Of a DNA stretch of 64,000 nt, positions 1 through 11,361 are shown piece after piece. The position numbers were made by a program, and so were the translations under genes. This stretch comes from Hyphomicrobium sp. (GTDB lineage Bacteria > Pseudomonadota > Alphaproteobacteria > Rhizobiales > Hyphomicrobiaceae), in the NCBI GenBank assembly GCA_013141015.1, contig JABFRT010000044.1, forward strand, positions 1 to 64,000, read 5' to 3'. The notes under the pieces are model-generated. The model was given only the letters and a program-made list of their open reading frames with translations. It was not told the DNA's origin and did not search any database. How positions within the stretch are numbered: the first letter of the stretch is position 1; each line of letters begins with the position of its first letter.

Positions 1-3000
1 CGACGGCAACCGCCGTGAACGTTGCTTCTCCGTCATCCGTGTCGGTGATCGACACGGTGCCGGACGCAGCGAGGTCGGATTCTTCCGTAACCGCCCGGTC
101 ACCCGTGGCCTCACCTGTGATGGTTGGCACATCGTTGGTACCGGTGATCGTGATCGAGACCGTCTTCGACGCCGTGCCATCGGACGACACCACTGTGAAG
201 CTATCGGAAAGCGTTTCGCCAGCCGACGCCTGCACCGCGCGCATTCGCCGCGTTGAGCGCATAAGCCCATTCGCCCGCTGCCGTCAGCGTATACGTGCCG
301 TAGCCGGATGCGCTGGCTGCCGCGACGGCGACCGCCGTGAACGTTGCTTCTCCATCATCCGTGTCGGTGATCGACACGGTGCCGGACGCTGCAAGATCGG
401 TTTCTTCCGTGACAGCATGGTCGCCCGTCGCTTCGCCTGTAATCACCGGCACATCGTTGGTGCCGGTGATCGTGATCGAGACTGTCTTCGACGCCGTGCC
501 ATCGGACGACACGACTGTGAAGCTATCAGCCAGCGTTTCGCCAGCCGACAAAGCCTGCACCATGCCGTTGGCGTTGTTCAACTCATAAGCCCACACGCCC
601 GCTGCCGTCAGCGTATACGTGCCGTAGCCGGATGCGCTGGCTGCCGCGACGGCAACCGCCGTGAACGTTGCTTCTCCATCATCCGTGTCAGTGATCGACA
701 GGGTGCCGGACGCTGCAAGATCGGTTTCTTCCGTGACAGCATGGTCGCCCGTCGCTTCGACTGTAATCACCGGCACATCGTTCGTGCCGGTAATCGTGAT
801 CGAGACTGTCTTCGACGCCGTGCCGTCGGACGACACGACTGTGAAGCTATCGGAAAGCGTTTCGCCAGCCGACAGCGCTTGCACCGTCGCATTGGCGTTG
901 TTCAGCGAATAGGCCCATACCCCAGCCGAGGTCAGAGTATACGTGCCGTAGCCGGATGCGCTGGCTGCCGCGACGGCGACCGCCGTGAACGTGCTTTCCC
1001 CGCGATCAAGGTCGACAATCGACACGGTGCCGGTGGCCGCGACATCGGTTTCTTCCGTGACAGCATGGTCGCCCGACGCCTCACCCGTGATGACCGGCAC
1101 ATCGTTGGTGCCGGTGATGGTGATGACGATATCGCGTGTGTTAGAATCCTGGGTCTCGGTGACACTACTGTTGTCGGTGACCTTGACCGTATAGGTAAGC
1201 GTCAGCGTATCGCCGGCCTTCAGGAAATCGAGGTTGGCGGCGGCGGGGTTGTACGTCCAGCCAATCGTCTGGTCCGCGCCCGTCGCTGTCACTGATGAGC
1301 CGAAGGTCAGCGCACTGGTGATCAGGCTCTGAGCGCCTGACGGCAGTGTGAACGTCGTGCTGTTGCCATTCAGGGCAGCCACGACGCCCGTCGTGCTGGC
1401 TGTCAGCACGTCAGCCGCCGCGCCACCAATATCGACATCGCTGACCGTCAACGTGCCGGTGATGGCGGCGATGTCCTGTGCCGCGGAATTGCCGGTAACT
1501 TCGGCCACGGCGGCAGGTGACGTAATAACGCCGAGAACCGGCGCGTCGTTGGTGCCGGTCAGCGTGATCGTGACTGTGTGATCACGGAAGCCGCCCGACA
1601 CCTGATCGAGCACGCGCACGCGGAACACGTCGGTTGCTGTATCACCCGCGCCCAAGTAATCCAATTTGCCGTGGTCGGTGGTGTACGTCCAGGTCACGGT
1701 TTGCAGACCCGTGCCGTTTGGTCCGGCCGAAACCGACGCAACCAGCCCGCCTTCATGGCCCGCCGCCACGGTTCCACCGGTCCTGGTGGCAAGAACGTTA
1801 TTTTGCGTCAGGTCGGCGTCGCGGATGTCGAACGTGCCACCCGCTGTAATGGTCGTGGCAAGCGGAACAGCGGCGCTCTGCTCTGTGACGCCGCCCGAAA
1901 GATCCGTGCCCGCGTCAACATCGGCAATCTGGTCGTTGGCGCCGTTGATGGTCAGTGTCACAACATTTGCGTAGCCGTGCCGCCGTGGCCGTCATCGACA
2001 GTCACGGTGAAGTTTAGCGTCGCCGTCTGCGCGACGCGCAGGAAGTCGAGTTCAGCCTGGGTGGGGTCGAACGTCCAGCCGACGGTGCCGGCCGCGCCAA
2101 TCGCGGCCGAGAACTTCGATTGCAGGGCATTCAGCGCCGCTAACTGCGCGGGGCTCGTGCTGCCAGTTACGCTGTAACTGAAGCCATTGACGTTCACGCC
2201 CGCCGTGCCGTTGTCGAGCAACATATGCGTGTCGGTGGTATCGAGATCGGTATAGGTGAATGAACCAGACGTCGCCGCCAAAGTTACCGAGCCCGTTGAA
2301 GCGTCTTCGGTGAGTGTTGCCGCAACATTGACCGCCGTCACCTGCGGCGCGTCGTTGGTGCCGGTGACGGTGATGGTCAAAGTGGCGGTGGAGGTGGCGC
2401 CATGCGTATCCGTGACCGTGTAGTTGGCGACGACAGGTAAGGTCTGACCTGCGGCCAAGTACTGGTAAGCAGTATTTCCGGCGTTAAATGTGTATCCGCC
2501 GTTAGAGTTGAGAGTCAGGCCGGCAACGGTCGCGTTGAGTGCATAGGTCAGCACAGCACCGTCGTCGATATCGCTGTCGTTGGCCGCAACTGTGCCTGTA
2601 ATTGTCGTGTCTTCGTTGCCGCTATTGGTATCGGCGAGCGCAACCGGTCCATCATTCACGCCGGTGACCGTGAACGTCGCCGTCGCTGGTGTCGAGGTGA
2701 CGCCGTCCGTCACTATGTAGTTGACAGTGACGATTTGCTGCGCACCTTGCGCTATGTGATCGTAGGCCGGGTTTGTCGGGTCAAATTGGATTGACTGGAC
2801 GCTGTTGTAAGTCTTGACGCCGATATCGTCGATGTAGAAGCCTTGACGTGCCCCGCCAGGGCCGTCTGCAGGGAACGGATTGCCCGTACCGCCGCCAGGA
2901 CGGAACAGGATGCGGTCAACTGCTGTATTGGCAACCGCTGTCGCATGCTCTTTACCGAGAATGAACTCTTGGTAGTTCTCGAATGTGCCGCCGGTGCCGA

Positions 3001-6000
3001 CAAACACGCCATCGAGGTAGTATTTGACGACGTCGTTGTCGCTGCCCGCGTTGAAGTCGATGGCTACCTGAACCGTGTGCCATTTGGTGGGGTCGATGTT
3101 GGTGGCGAGGTTGATGTTGCCGGTCGCGTAGTCGAATGAGTTATCATTCCAATTGCCATCCGATTGAGGCGAATTCTGCGCAAGGCGGAGTCCGACTCCA
3201 GGTTCGCCCGTGTACTCCAGGATCATGAAGTTGTTGCGGTCCGAGCCTGTCGCAAGATCGATCTCCATGCGCGAGCCATCGGCCAAGCCCTGGACAGGCT
3301 TGAAGCTGAACGACAGCAAAATCTGATCGGCGGTGCCGCCGGACCCGGGTTCGCCCGCCGACACGGCGAGCTGCGGCGAATACGGTCCGCCGAAATCGCT
3401 GCTGGCTGGATCATTGGCGACACGCAGAACCTTGTTGCCGCTGAGATCGACAATTTCCTGATCCGGCGTACCAGGGGACGCATCGGCCCAACCGTTCTGG
3501 CCAATCACAGAGCCGGTCGAATAGCTCTGGAAATCGATGGCCTGAGACGCTGATGGCAGAACACCAACAACCGACACGCCAGCCGGCAGAGTCCCGGCGG
3601 TGATCGACAGCGTGGTGCCAAGATCGGCGTCCGTCGCATTGGCAAGACCGTCAATCGTGACGATTGCGCCGTCTTCCGTTGCGGTCGCAGTCAGGCTCCC
3701 GGTAACAACAGGCGCGTCATTAACGGGGGCAATCGTGACGTTGACGGTCGCTGAATTGCTGCTGGCGTCAATCGGCTTGTTGTCGGTGGCGATGTAGGTG
3801 AATGACGCAGCGCCGCTGAAATTCGGCGTCGGGATGAACGTCACCGTACCGTTAGGTTCAATGTAGCGGTGCCGCCGACCGCGCTGCCGACGGAGAGAAT
3901 GCTCAGCGTGTTGCCATCGGCATCCGTGTCGTTGCCGAGCAGTTGCGCGGCTGTGTAGATGATTGTGGTGTCTTCCGTTGCGGCGGGTTGTCGGCCACAC
4001 GGCCACCGGCGCGTGGTTGACGATGATGTCGATGTGGTTGACGAGAACGGCGGAGTCATTGCCGCGGTCCGACACCAAAACTTCGACGCTGTAGTGACCG
4101 GCAGCGCTCGGGTCGAACGCGGCGCCGAATGCCGCTTCGAAGTTCAGGCTGTCCTGCCAAATGCTCAGATTGTTATAGTAGGCGACGGCATTGGCAGCAT
4201 CAGTGGAGGAGCCGCCGCCAGCTAAGACTTGAGCCGAAATGGCCTGTTCGAACGTTGCGCTTGCAAGCACCGTGTTCGTCGTCTCGTTACGCAGAACAAA
4301 GGTGTATTCAAAGTCACTCAGCTTGCCGCCGTTGTTGTCGGTGTCGGCGTTGATCGAGACCGTGTAGTTCCAGCGCGCCCAGGCATCGTCCGCCGTGGTG
4401 GAGGTGTCTTCGTTCGCAGTGCCGCCTGCGGCACCGGCTGAGACGTAAAACGTGTCGGCGTCGCCGGCATCGCGGGGCGCAATGCCGGTGAAGCGCATAT
4501 CGGCGCGCAGGCCGACTTCGACGCCGGGCGCATCGATAGCGTCGGTTGCAACGACGAAGTGCTGGCCGGAGATGCCAGAGCCGACGAGCAGGTTGCCGCC
4601 AGGTGCCGTCAGCGAATCCGCATTCAGCGTGCCGTCCTTAACAACGGTATCCGTGTCCGGCGCGGCGCCGACGGTGAAGGTGCGTGTCACCGGCACGATG
4701 CCGCCCTTGCCGTCGATGACGTTGTACGTGATCGTGACCGGGCCGTTGTAGTTCGGGGCGAGATTGATGGTGAAATTGCCGCCGCTGCTGGCGACTGTGC
4801 CGTTCGACGTTGTCAAGTTGGAGACGGACAAGACGTCGCCGGTATCAACGTCGCTGAAATTCTGCGTCAGCGTCGCGGTCGAGAGAACGTAGGCAACGTC
4901 TTCCGTTGCGGTGGTGAGTGCGGTTTGCGCCGCCCCCAGCACCGGCGCGTCGTTGGCGCCCGTAATGGTGATCGTGACGACTTGGGTTGTTGATCCGCCC
5001 TGGCCGTCGCTGACGATTGCCGTGAACGTTTCAGTGACGATTTGGCCCTGAGCCAGCGCCAGGGTGTCGGCGTCGGCATTGTTGAGTGTGTACTTCCACG
5101 CGCCTGTGTTGGCGTCGATTGTGAACGCACCGTATGTGCCGGGAGCGCTGCCGCTCCAAGCGAGCACTGCACCATTATCAGCGTCGGTCGCGGACAGCTG
5201 GCCGGTGACGGAGCTATCGAGCCTGTTCGCCACGTCAAACGCGCGAGCTGCGGCTTCCGACTCATAGCCATAGCCGCCATAGTAGGTGCGCGTTGCCAAA
5301 TCGGGATCGACGCCCGCGACGAGGCTCTTGAGGTCCGAGGTCAGCGGCTCACCAAACAGACGGCCATCGATTGATCCATCCGAGAGATTTCCCAAAAGAT
5401 TGTCGTGCAGGGATTGCTGGCGGTCGGCGGCAAACTTGCCAATGACTTCGGTCAACGGTGCGATTGTACCGTTTTGAACGAGCTTTACATACTCGACGCC
5501 GAAGCGGATGAACGCTTCATTGATATTCGGAATGTAATAGCCGCCCGCGACGTAGGCGTCGTCTAGGAAATCCCAGACGACGCCGATGGCCTGGGCATAG
5601 TTACCCCCAAGCGCGGTCACGATAGCATCGAGTTGATTGGCGAGATCGCCGGGGGTCGTACTGATGGTGTTGAGGGCTGCGGTCACGGCAGGTATCAGCA
5701 GCGCAGCATCCGGCTCGAACCCACCCGGCTGCGTCTTGTCGAGAATCCCGGCGATATCGCCGGTTTCCTTGACGGATCCCGTGGTGCCGGTGGCGGCGAT
5801 GACCGGAAGGTCATTGGTGCCCTGTATCATGATGCTGACGGTTTGCTGCGTGCCGTCGGCGCTGGTCACGGTTATGGTGTCGCTCAGCTGCTCGGTGGCG
5901 TTGAGCGCTGCGACTGTAGGGTTGGTGTTGTTGAGCGTGTACGTCCACACGCCTGTGGCCGTAACAGTGTAGGTGCCGTAGCCAGCGTCCGACGCTGCGG

Positions 6001-7615
6001 CATTCGTGACGGCATTGAAAGCATCCGCCGCGTTATCGACGTCCGCCGCAGCGAGGTCGCCGGTCGCCGTTGGAGACGGATTCGTGGCGTTGTTGATGCC
6101 GCCGGCTTCCGCGACGATGCCCGAAGCTGGGCCGGTGATCACGGCTGCATCGTTGGCACCGTTGATGGTGATGTCGATCACCTTGGTGGTGCCATCGGCC
6201 GTTGCGACGGTGACGTGATCGACAAGCGTGCCCGAGGCGTTCAGCGCCTGAACCGATGCGTGGTTGTTATTGAGCGTATATTCCCAAACGCCGGCAGCGT
6301 CGATGGTCAGCGTGCCGTATGATCCGGCCAGCGTTGCCGCTGTCCACGCGTCGTCAACATCCGCGTCATCGCGGTCGGTGTGGCTGAGGTTGCCCGATGC
6401 AGTTGGCGTGCCGGCGTTCGTGTGGGACACACCTCCGGCTTCGGTTACGGAGCCGGTGAAGTCGCCGGTGATCACGGCTGCGTCGTTTGCACCCGTGAAC
6501 GACACCTGAAACGTTTTTGTATCCGAGCCGCCTTGGCTATCCGTCACGGTGATCGAGAAGGTGTTCCAAGCGTCGGTTTTAAGTCCTTCGATGGCGGCGT
6601 CATTGGGCACGTAGGCATAAGCGCCGGTCGCAGAATTCACGTGCAGCGTGCCGAAAGACGTGGGGTGGGAGAGGTCGTACGACACGGCATCGATTATCAC
6701 CGTTCCGGCGGTACTGCCCGCGAGGCTGTAGGTAAAAGTTTCGCCAGCGTCCTTATCGGCGGTCGTGAACGTGCCTGAGATGGTGTTGAACGTGTTGTCG
6801 ACAGCTGTATCCGTGTACGACCCGGAACCGACCGTCAGCACTGGCGCATCGTTGCTGCCGGTCACGTTGATCACGACATCGCGGGTAGTGGTCAGTCCTG
6901 CCGCGTCGGCCACTGTGATCGTGTAAGTCAGCACGAGGGTTTGATCTGCTTGCAGGTATTCAAACGCCGCGCTGCTGCCCGTGAAGGTGTAGCTAACGCT
7001 ACCCGTCGAGTCGAGATTTGTCGATGTGACCGGCGTTGTGAACATGGCTTTGAGTGCGGCTTCGCCCGGCGTAAATCCGCCAATAGCGCCGCTGCCACCA
7101 ACGGCCACGGCAACGCTCGCGGTGTGCGTATCGGTGACGTCCACATCATCGAAGTTCAGCGTGCCTGACACTGATAGCGCGCCGTTTTCATCGGACGAAT
7201 AGACCGTGGGTGCCTCCGTCGTGAACACCGGCCCGTCATTGGTGCCCGTCACCGTGACATTGATTTCAATTTCAGTCGTGTTGCCTTGCGCATCAATCAC
7301 GGGAATGCGGAATGTGTCGGTCCGTGTCTGCCCTGCGGCCAAATACTGGAGCGCGCTTTCATCGACCGTATATGTCCACTGGATCGTGCCTACATCCGAT
7401 CCGCCAGTCGCGTCATCGACGATCACGGCGGTCAGCGCGCCATGTGGGGATGGCGACACGTTGATGATCGCATCCAACCCGTGAAAATCGGCCGGCGACG
7501 CATCGCCAAATTGAAACGACTCCGTGACGGTGTAGGAGACTGGCTGACCGCCTTCCAAAATGCTGCTGTCTGTGACAAGCAATGTCTGACCGGCAACGAT
7601 AAATGGTGCGTTCAT
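1..7615 (-). CDS. Giant VCBS/cadherin-like repeat adhesin with an embedded LamG/ConA-like domain; 3' end beyond the window; reading frame interrupted (ORFs 1958..7615, 201..1961, then 1..~235)
   Basis: Dozens of 'ITITGTNDxPVIT...VTEETDLAASGTVSITDTDDGEATFTAVAV...YGTYTLTAAGVWAYxLNNANxxVQALSAGETLxDSFTVVSSDGT' VCBS-type repeats continue across the ORF breaks in different frames. Confidence 0.85.
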
Positions 7616-8191
7616 GATGAATTCTCCCGGGAAACCCGCGTTTTTCAGCAGGTGAAATAATTGACGGCTTGAAACGTTGTTGTTGGATTGGACGAGCGAA
7701 AGCAGCCGCGCGCGCTGATGAGCGCCGCGCGGGCCGTCAGTGCCCGGCTAATGACAGAATTGACAGAGAGGCGGCGCTATGAGCCGCCTTAAGCGCGCGC
7801 GGCGCCACGCGCCCTTGATGTCTGGAGTAGATCCATAGACTGACTAACGCCTCCCGACTCGAACCCCGTACGCAGCAACGCTCACTTCAAGCTTTTTGCA
7901 GGCGTCCCACCCAGAACACCCACCCGCTGGCTCGTATGATGCGGCTGCTGCGCATTTACAATAAATTTTCAGCATGCCGCGTTCGCAAGCGCAATACCCT
8001 AAAAGGGGCCACGCAAGATCAGCACGGGAGTGGGAACGCCGTTCCGCAATATTCTGCAAGCGTTTCAATACCTGAGCGCACACGGATGGTCAGAACAATT
8101 ATGTTGACGCGCAGCAGCTGAACGGCGGTCACTCACACCGCGCCGGGGTCATGCCGGTCACGCGATTGACACATCAAATTGAACGGGTCAT

Positions 8192-8758
8192 TTACGCGCC
8201 GAGCTTGTCGCATTCTTTGATGCATGCGGCACACGACTCCGCGCATGCCTTGCACAAGGCATGGTGATCCTGATGCTTCTTGCATTCCGTTTCGCAATCG
8301 GCGCAGACGTCGCGACAGACTTTTGCGAACGCCTTCAAGCGCGGCGCATCGAGAGCTGCCATTTTGGCAAGTGCCCCGCACATTGGCAACATGGCGGAAA
8401 CCGAACGGATACAATCCTTGAGCGACGTATCGCCTTTGCTCAACAACTGGATGCAGTGGTCGATGCAGACCTCACCCTTGTTGACGCAATGCAACGCCGC
8501 ATCAATCAACGCCTGATGCTTCGGCGCGCCCCCGTGGCCGCTGTGATCTGTCATGGTGCCCATGTCGTGGCCTGCGTGCGGATCGGCTTTATCTGCGGCG
8601 CGCGCTGGCGGGCCCCCAGCAAAAACGCCTGCCACTGCCGCGCCGGCCGCCAGACCAGAGGCCAGCGCCGCCCGCCGCGAGACAGTGGGCTGGCCAGTCA
8701 CCGGGCCGTCCAGCAAATTGGCAACATCAACGGAATTTGCAGCGGACGTAGCGGACAT
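8192..8758 (-). CDS. Tat-exported Cys-rich four-helix-bundle copper storage protein (Csp1-like)
   Basis: Twin-arginine signal 'SRRAALASGLAAGAAVAGVFAG', His/Met-rich linker 'DPHAGHDMGTMTDHSGHGG', then CxxxC-spaced Cys along helices (ALHCVNKGEVCIDHCIQLL...CRDVCADCETECKKHQDHHALCKACAESCAACIKEC). Start placed at 8758 because a GAGG lies upstream. Confidence 0.8.
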   Translation of the reverse strand: MSATSAANSVDVANLLDGPVTGQPTVSRRAALASGLAAGAAVAGVFAGGPPARAADKADPHAGHDMGTMTDHSGHGGAPKHQALIDAALHCVNKGEVCIDHCIQLLSKGDTSLKDCIRSVSAMLPMCGALAKMAALDAPRLKAFAKVCRDVCADCETECKKHQDHHALCKACAESCAACIKECDKLGA

Positions 8759-9048
8759 GGGCGAAACCTCTATTGCCGGAACTTTCATCTGTTCAGTCTA
8801 GACGACTGTGGGAGTTCAGGCCAACCCTCGCCGCGCCGCGCAGCACCGGTCCACAAGCCCGTCCACAGGACGTTCAAGTTCGAGGCGCGGGAACTTTTCC
8901 TTAACGCCATGATGCGCTCTGACGACCTGTCTATGTTGGCGCACCGCGAAACCTGCCGCCTTTCAATGCCGCCACCCTGGGTGACAGGCCACAGACATCG
9001 GTAACCGGCCAAGGCGGTAACGCACAACAAGCGTGGCACATCTAAACT

Positions 9049-9062
9049 TTGATGCGCATCAA
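9049..9062. promoter_or_regulatory. FNR/Anr box TTGATGCGCATCAA
   Basis: Exact match to TTGAT-N4-ATCAA, in the intergenic region between the csp-like gene and the fnr-like gene. Confidence 0.75.
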
Positions 9063-9078
9063 TGAAGTCCATCATCAG

Positions 9079-9092
9079 TTGATATCAATCAA
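9079..9092. promoter_or_regulatory. Second FNR/Anr box TTGATATCAATCAA
   Basis: Exact match to TTGAT-N4-ATCAA, 30 bp from the first box. Confidence 0.75.
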
Positions 9093-9257
9093 CAACCGGC
9101 CATCAGCAATCGGCGTATTCGTAAATTGCCGTTTGCCGGGACAATGCGGGTCCGGGCGGGACTGAGCGCGTGTTGAGCGCGCGAGCGCCAGCGGGCCCAG
9201 CACTTGCCTCTCTGGCCGTGGTTGCAAGGTGATGACTCAAACAATGGCGCTTACGCA

Positions 9258-9983
9258 ATGACTGAACGCAACAAATGCCAGCAATGTGCGGTCCGCTCGC
9301 AGTCCTTGTGCAATACGATTGGCAGCGAGGCCGCGGGCGATTTGGCCCGCATTGTCCACCGCCTCCGCGTGCCCGAAGGCCGCATAATCTATGGCGACCA
9401 CGAGCGCTCCAAGACCTATTCGATCATCGTCTCCGGCGTCGTCAAACTCGTCAATACGCGGCCCGACGGCCGCCACCAGATTGCAGGCTTGCAGTTTCCC
9501 GGCGATTTCGTCGGCCGGCCCTATGCCGCCACATCGAACCTGACCGCCGAAGCTGCAACCGACCTGGAGCTGTGTTCGTTCTCAGGCCGCGTCTTTGAAG
9601 ACCTGCTCGCCAAACATGCCGAGCTTGAGCGCGCACTGCTGCAGAGAATTCTGCTGGATCTTGATGCCGCGCGCGAGTGGATGTTTCTGCTTGGCAGCAA
9701 GTCGGCGGAAGAAAAGGTTTCGACATTCCTCAGCATGATCCACGACAAGATGGTTCTGTCCGGGTCGCTTGAAGTCGGAGCGCAAGGCCAGTCTATGATT
9801 CCGTTGCCATTGTCGCGCACTGAAATCTCCGAATGCCTAAGCTTGCGGCTGGAAACCGTCAGCCGTCAATTCTCGCAATTGAAATCCCGTGGCATCATCG
9901 AGACATCCGGCCGCCGGCAGTTCCGGATTATCGACATGGCGGCGTTAAGGGCCTATAGCGACGCGCAGAGCGTGTCCGCCTGA
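9258..9983 (+). CDS. FNR-type [4Fe-4S] Crp/Fnr family transcriptional regulator
   Basis: N-terminal CQQCAVRSQSLC (Cx2Cx7C) plus a later Cys (LELCSF), cNMP-fold, HTH with 'LETVSR' matching the FNR ETxSR recognition signature; start may instead be 9204. Confidence 0.85.
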   Translation: MTERNKCQQCAVRSQSLCNTIGSEAAGDLARIVHRLRVPEGRIIYGDHERSKTYSIIVSGVVKLVNTRPDGRHQIAGLQFPGDFVGRPYAATSNLTAEAATDLELCSFSGRVFEDLLAKHAELERALLQRILLDLDAAREWMFLLGSKSAEEKVSTFLSMIHDKMVLSGSLEVGAQGQSMIPLPLSRTEISECLSLRLETVSRQFSQLKSRGIIETSGRRQFRIIDMAALRAYSDAQSVSA

Positions 9984-10005
9984 GATCGCAGATTGGCCGG
10001 CGCAT

Positions 10006-11361
10006 TCATTCCAGGCCATAGCGCTGCAACAGCCGGTAGAGATTGCGCTCGCTGACGCCCAACGCGCCAGCAAGCTTGGCGCGGTGGCCGGAATATTTTC
10101 CGTGCAGAATTTTGACGTAGTTCTGGCGCAACTCGTCCAGCGTCGGCTCATGATCGAACTGGAATTTCAACTCACCGCTCGACGCCCCTGCAGCGCTTGG
10201 TAGCCCAAGATGGCGGCTGTGAATTGCCGTCTCAGCGCCCGATAGAATGATCGCCCGCTCCATCACGTTACGCAATTCACGGACATTGCCTGGCCAATCG
10301 TAAGCCACCAGCGTGCGTTCCGCGGCGCGCGACAGTTCTTTGCGGATGCGCCGGGAAAAATCGTGCTTTTCAAGAAAATGATGGGCCAGCAGCACGATGT
10401 CGTCACGGCGGTCACGCAGCGGCGGAACGCGAACGGTGAAGGCACTCAAGCGATAATAGAGATCCTGGCGGAAGCGGCCCTCTTTGGCCATCACGGCAAG
10501 ATCGCGGTTTGTTGCAGCGATGATGCGGGTATCGGCGGTCAGGTCCTTGACGCCGCCGACGCGCCGGAACTGCCGGGTTTCAATGACGCGCAGCAGCTTA
10601 GCTTGAGCGGCCGGCGAGATTTCACCGATTTCGTCGAGAAACAACGTGCCGCCGTCTGCCGCTTCGATCAAGCCGCGCTTTTGCGATATGGCGCCTGTGA
10701 ACGCGCCTTTCTCATGGCCGAACAATTCCGATTCAAACAGGTTCTCATGCAGGGTGCAGCAGTCGAGAACCACGTAGTTGTGTTGTGCCCGCGGACTGCG
10801 ATCATGTATTTCCCGGGCGGCCAATTCCTTGCCGACGCCGCTCTCACCCTCAACCAGCACCGTTGTCGTTGCCTGAGCCACCGCTTCGATCAAACGCTCA
10901 AGATCGCGCAGTGCCGGGCTCTCGCCCACCATCAAACTCTGGCGTTTGGCGCGCTGCTGATCGCGCACGAATTCATAGTCGCGCCGCATCGCCGCATTCT
11001 CAATCGCGCGGGCCACTTCGATTTCGAGTTCTTCCAGATTAACGGGCTTCGAGAGATAGCCGACGGCGCCGCTGCGCACGGCCTGCACCGCGTTCTGGAT
11101 CGACGCATAGGCGGTCAAGACGATGACCGCATGATTCCCGGCCAGCTCCTCAATGCCATCCATGCTGTTGCCATCGGGCAGGCGCATATCGAGCAGGATC
11201 AAATCCGGCTCGCTGCGGCTCAACACCTCTCCGGTTTCGCGCCAGCAATTGGCGGTTAACACGCGATAACCGATTTCTTGAAGCTGGCCGGCGATCAGCT
11301 TTTTCAGAATGGCGTCATCTTCAACGAGAAGGATAAGCTTCTTTTGGATATCTAGATTCAT
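10006..11361 (-). CDS. NtrC-family sigma54-dependent response regulator (receiver-AAA+-Fis HTH)
   Basis: Receiver '[11 protein letters not shown]', AAA+ '[15 protein letters not shown]', '[13 protein letters not shown]', C-terminal HTH '[24 protein letters not shown]'. Confidence 0.95.
   Translation of the reverse strand: MNLDIQKKLILLVEDDAILKKLIAGQLQEIGYRVLTANCWRETGEVLSRSEPDLILLDMRLPDGNSMDGIEELAGNHAVIVLTAYASIQNAVQAVRSGAVGYLSKPVNLEELEIEVARAIENAAMRRDYEFVRDQQRAKRQSLMVGESPALRDLERLIEAVAQATTTVLVEGESGVGKELAAREIHDRSPRAQHNYVVLDCCTLHENLFESELFGHEKGAFTGAISQKRGLIEAADGGTLFLDEIGEISPAAQAKLLRVIETRQFRRVGGVKDLTADTRIIAATNRDLAVMAKEGRFRQDLYYRLSAFTVRVPPLRDRRDDIVLLAHHFLEKHDFSRRIRKELSRAAERTLVAYDWPGNVRELRNVMERAIILSGAETAIHSRHLGLPSAAGASSGELKFQFDHEPTLDELRQNYVKILHGKYSGHRAKLAGALGVSERNLYRLLQRYGLE

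Noticed and set aside
15-1295. 426-aa + strand ORF at the window start
   Set aside because: Antisense of VCBS repeats; repetitive Arg-rich translation is typical of the complementary strand.
8357-8369. TGCCATTTTGGCA, resembling the enhancer palindromes at 22051/22118
   Set aside because: Lies inside the csp-like coding region with no nearby sigma54 promoter; probably chance.
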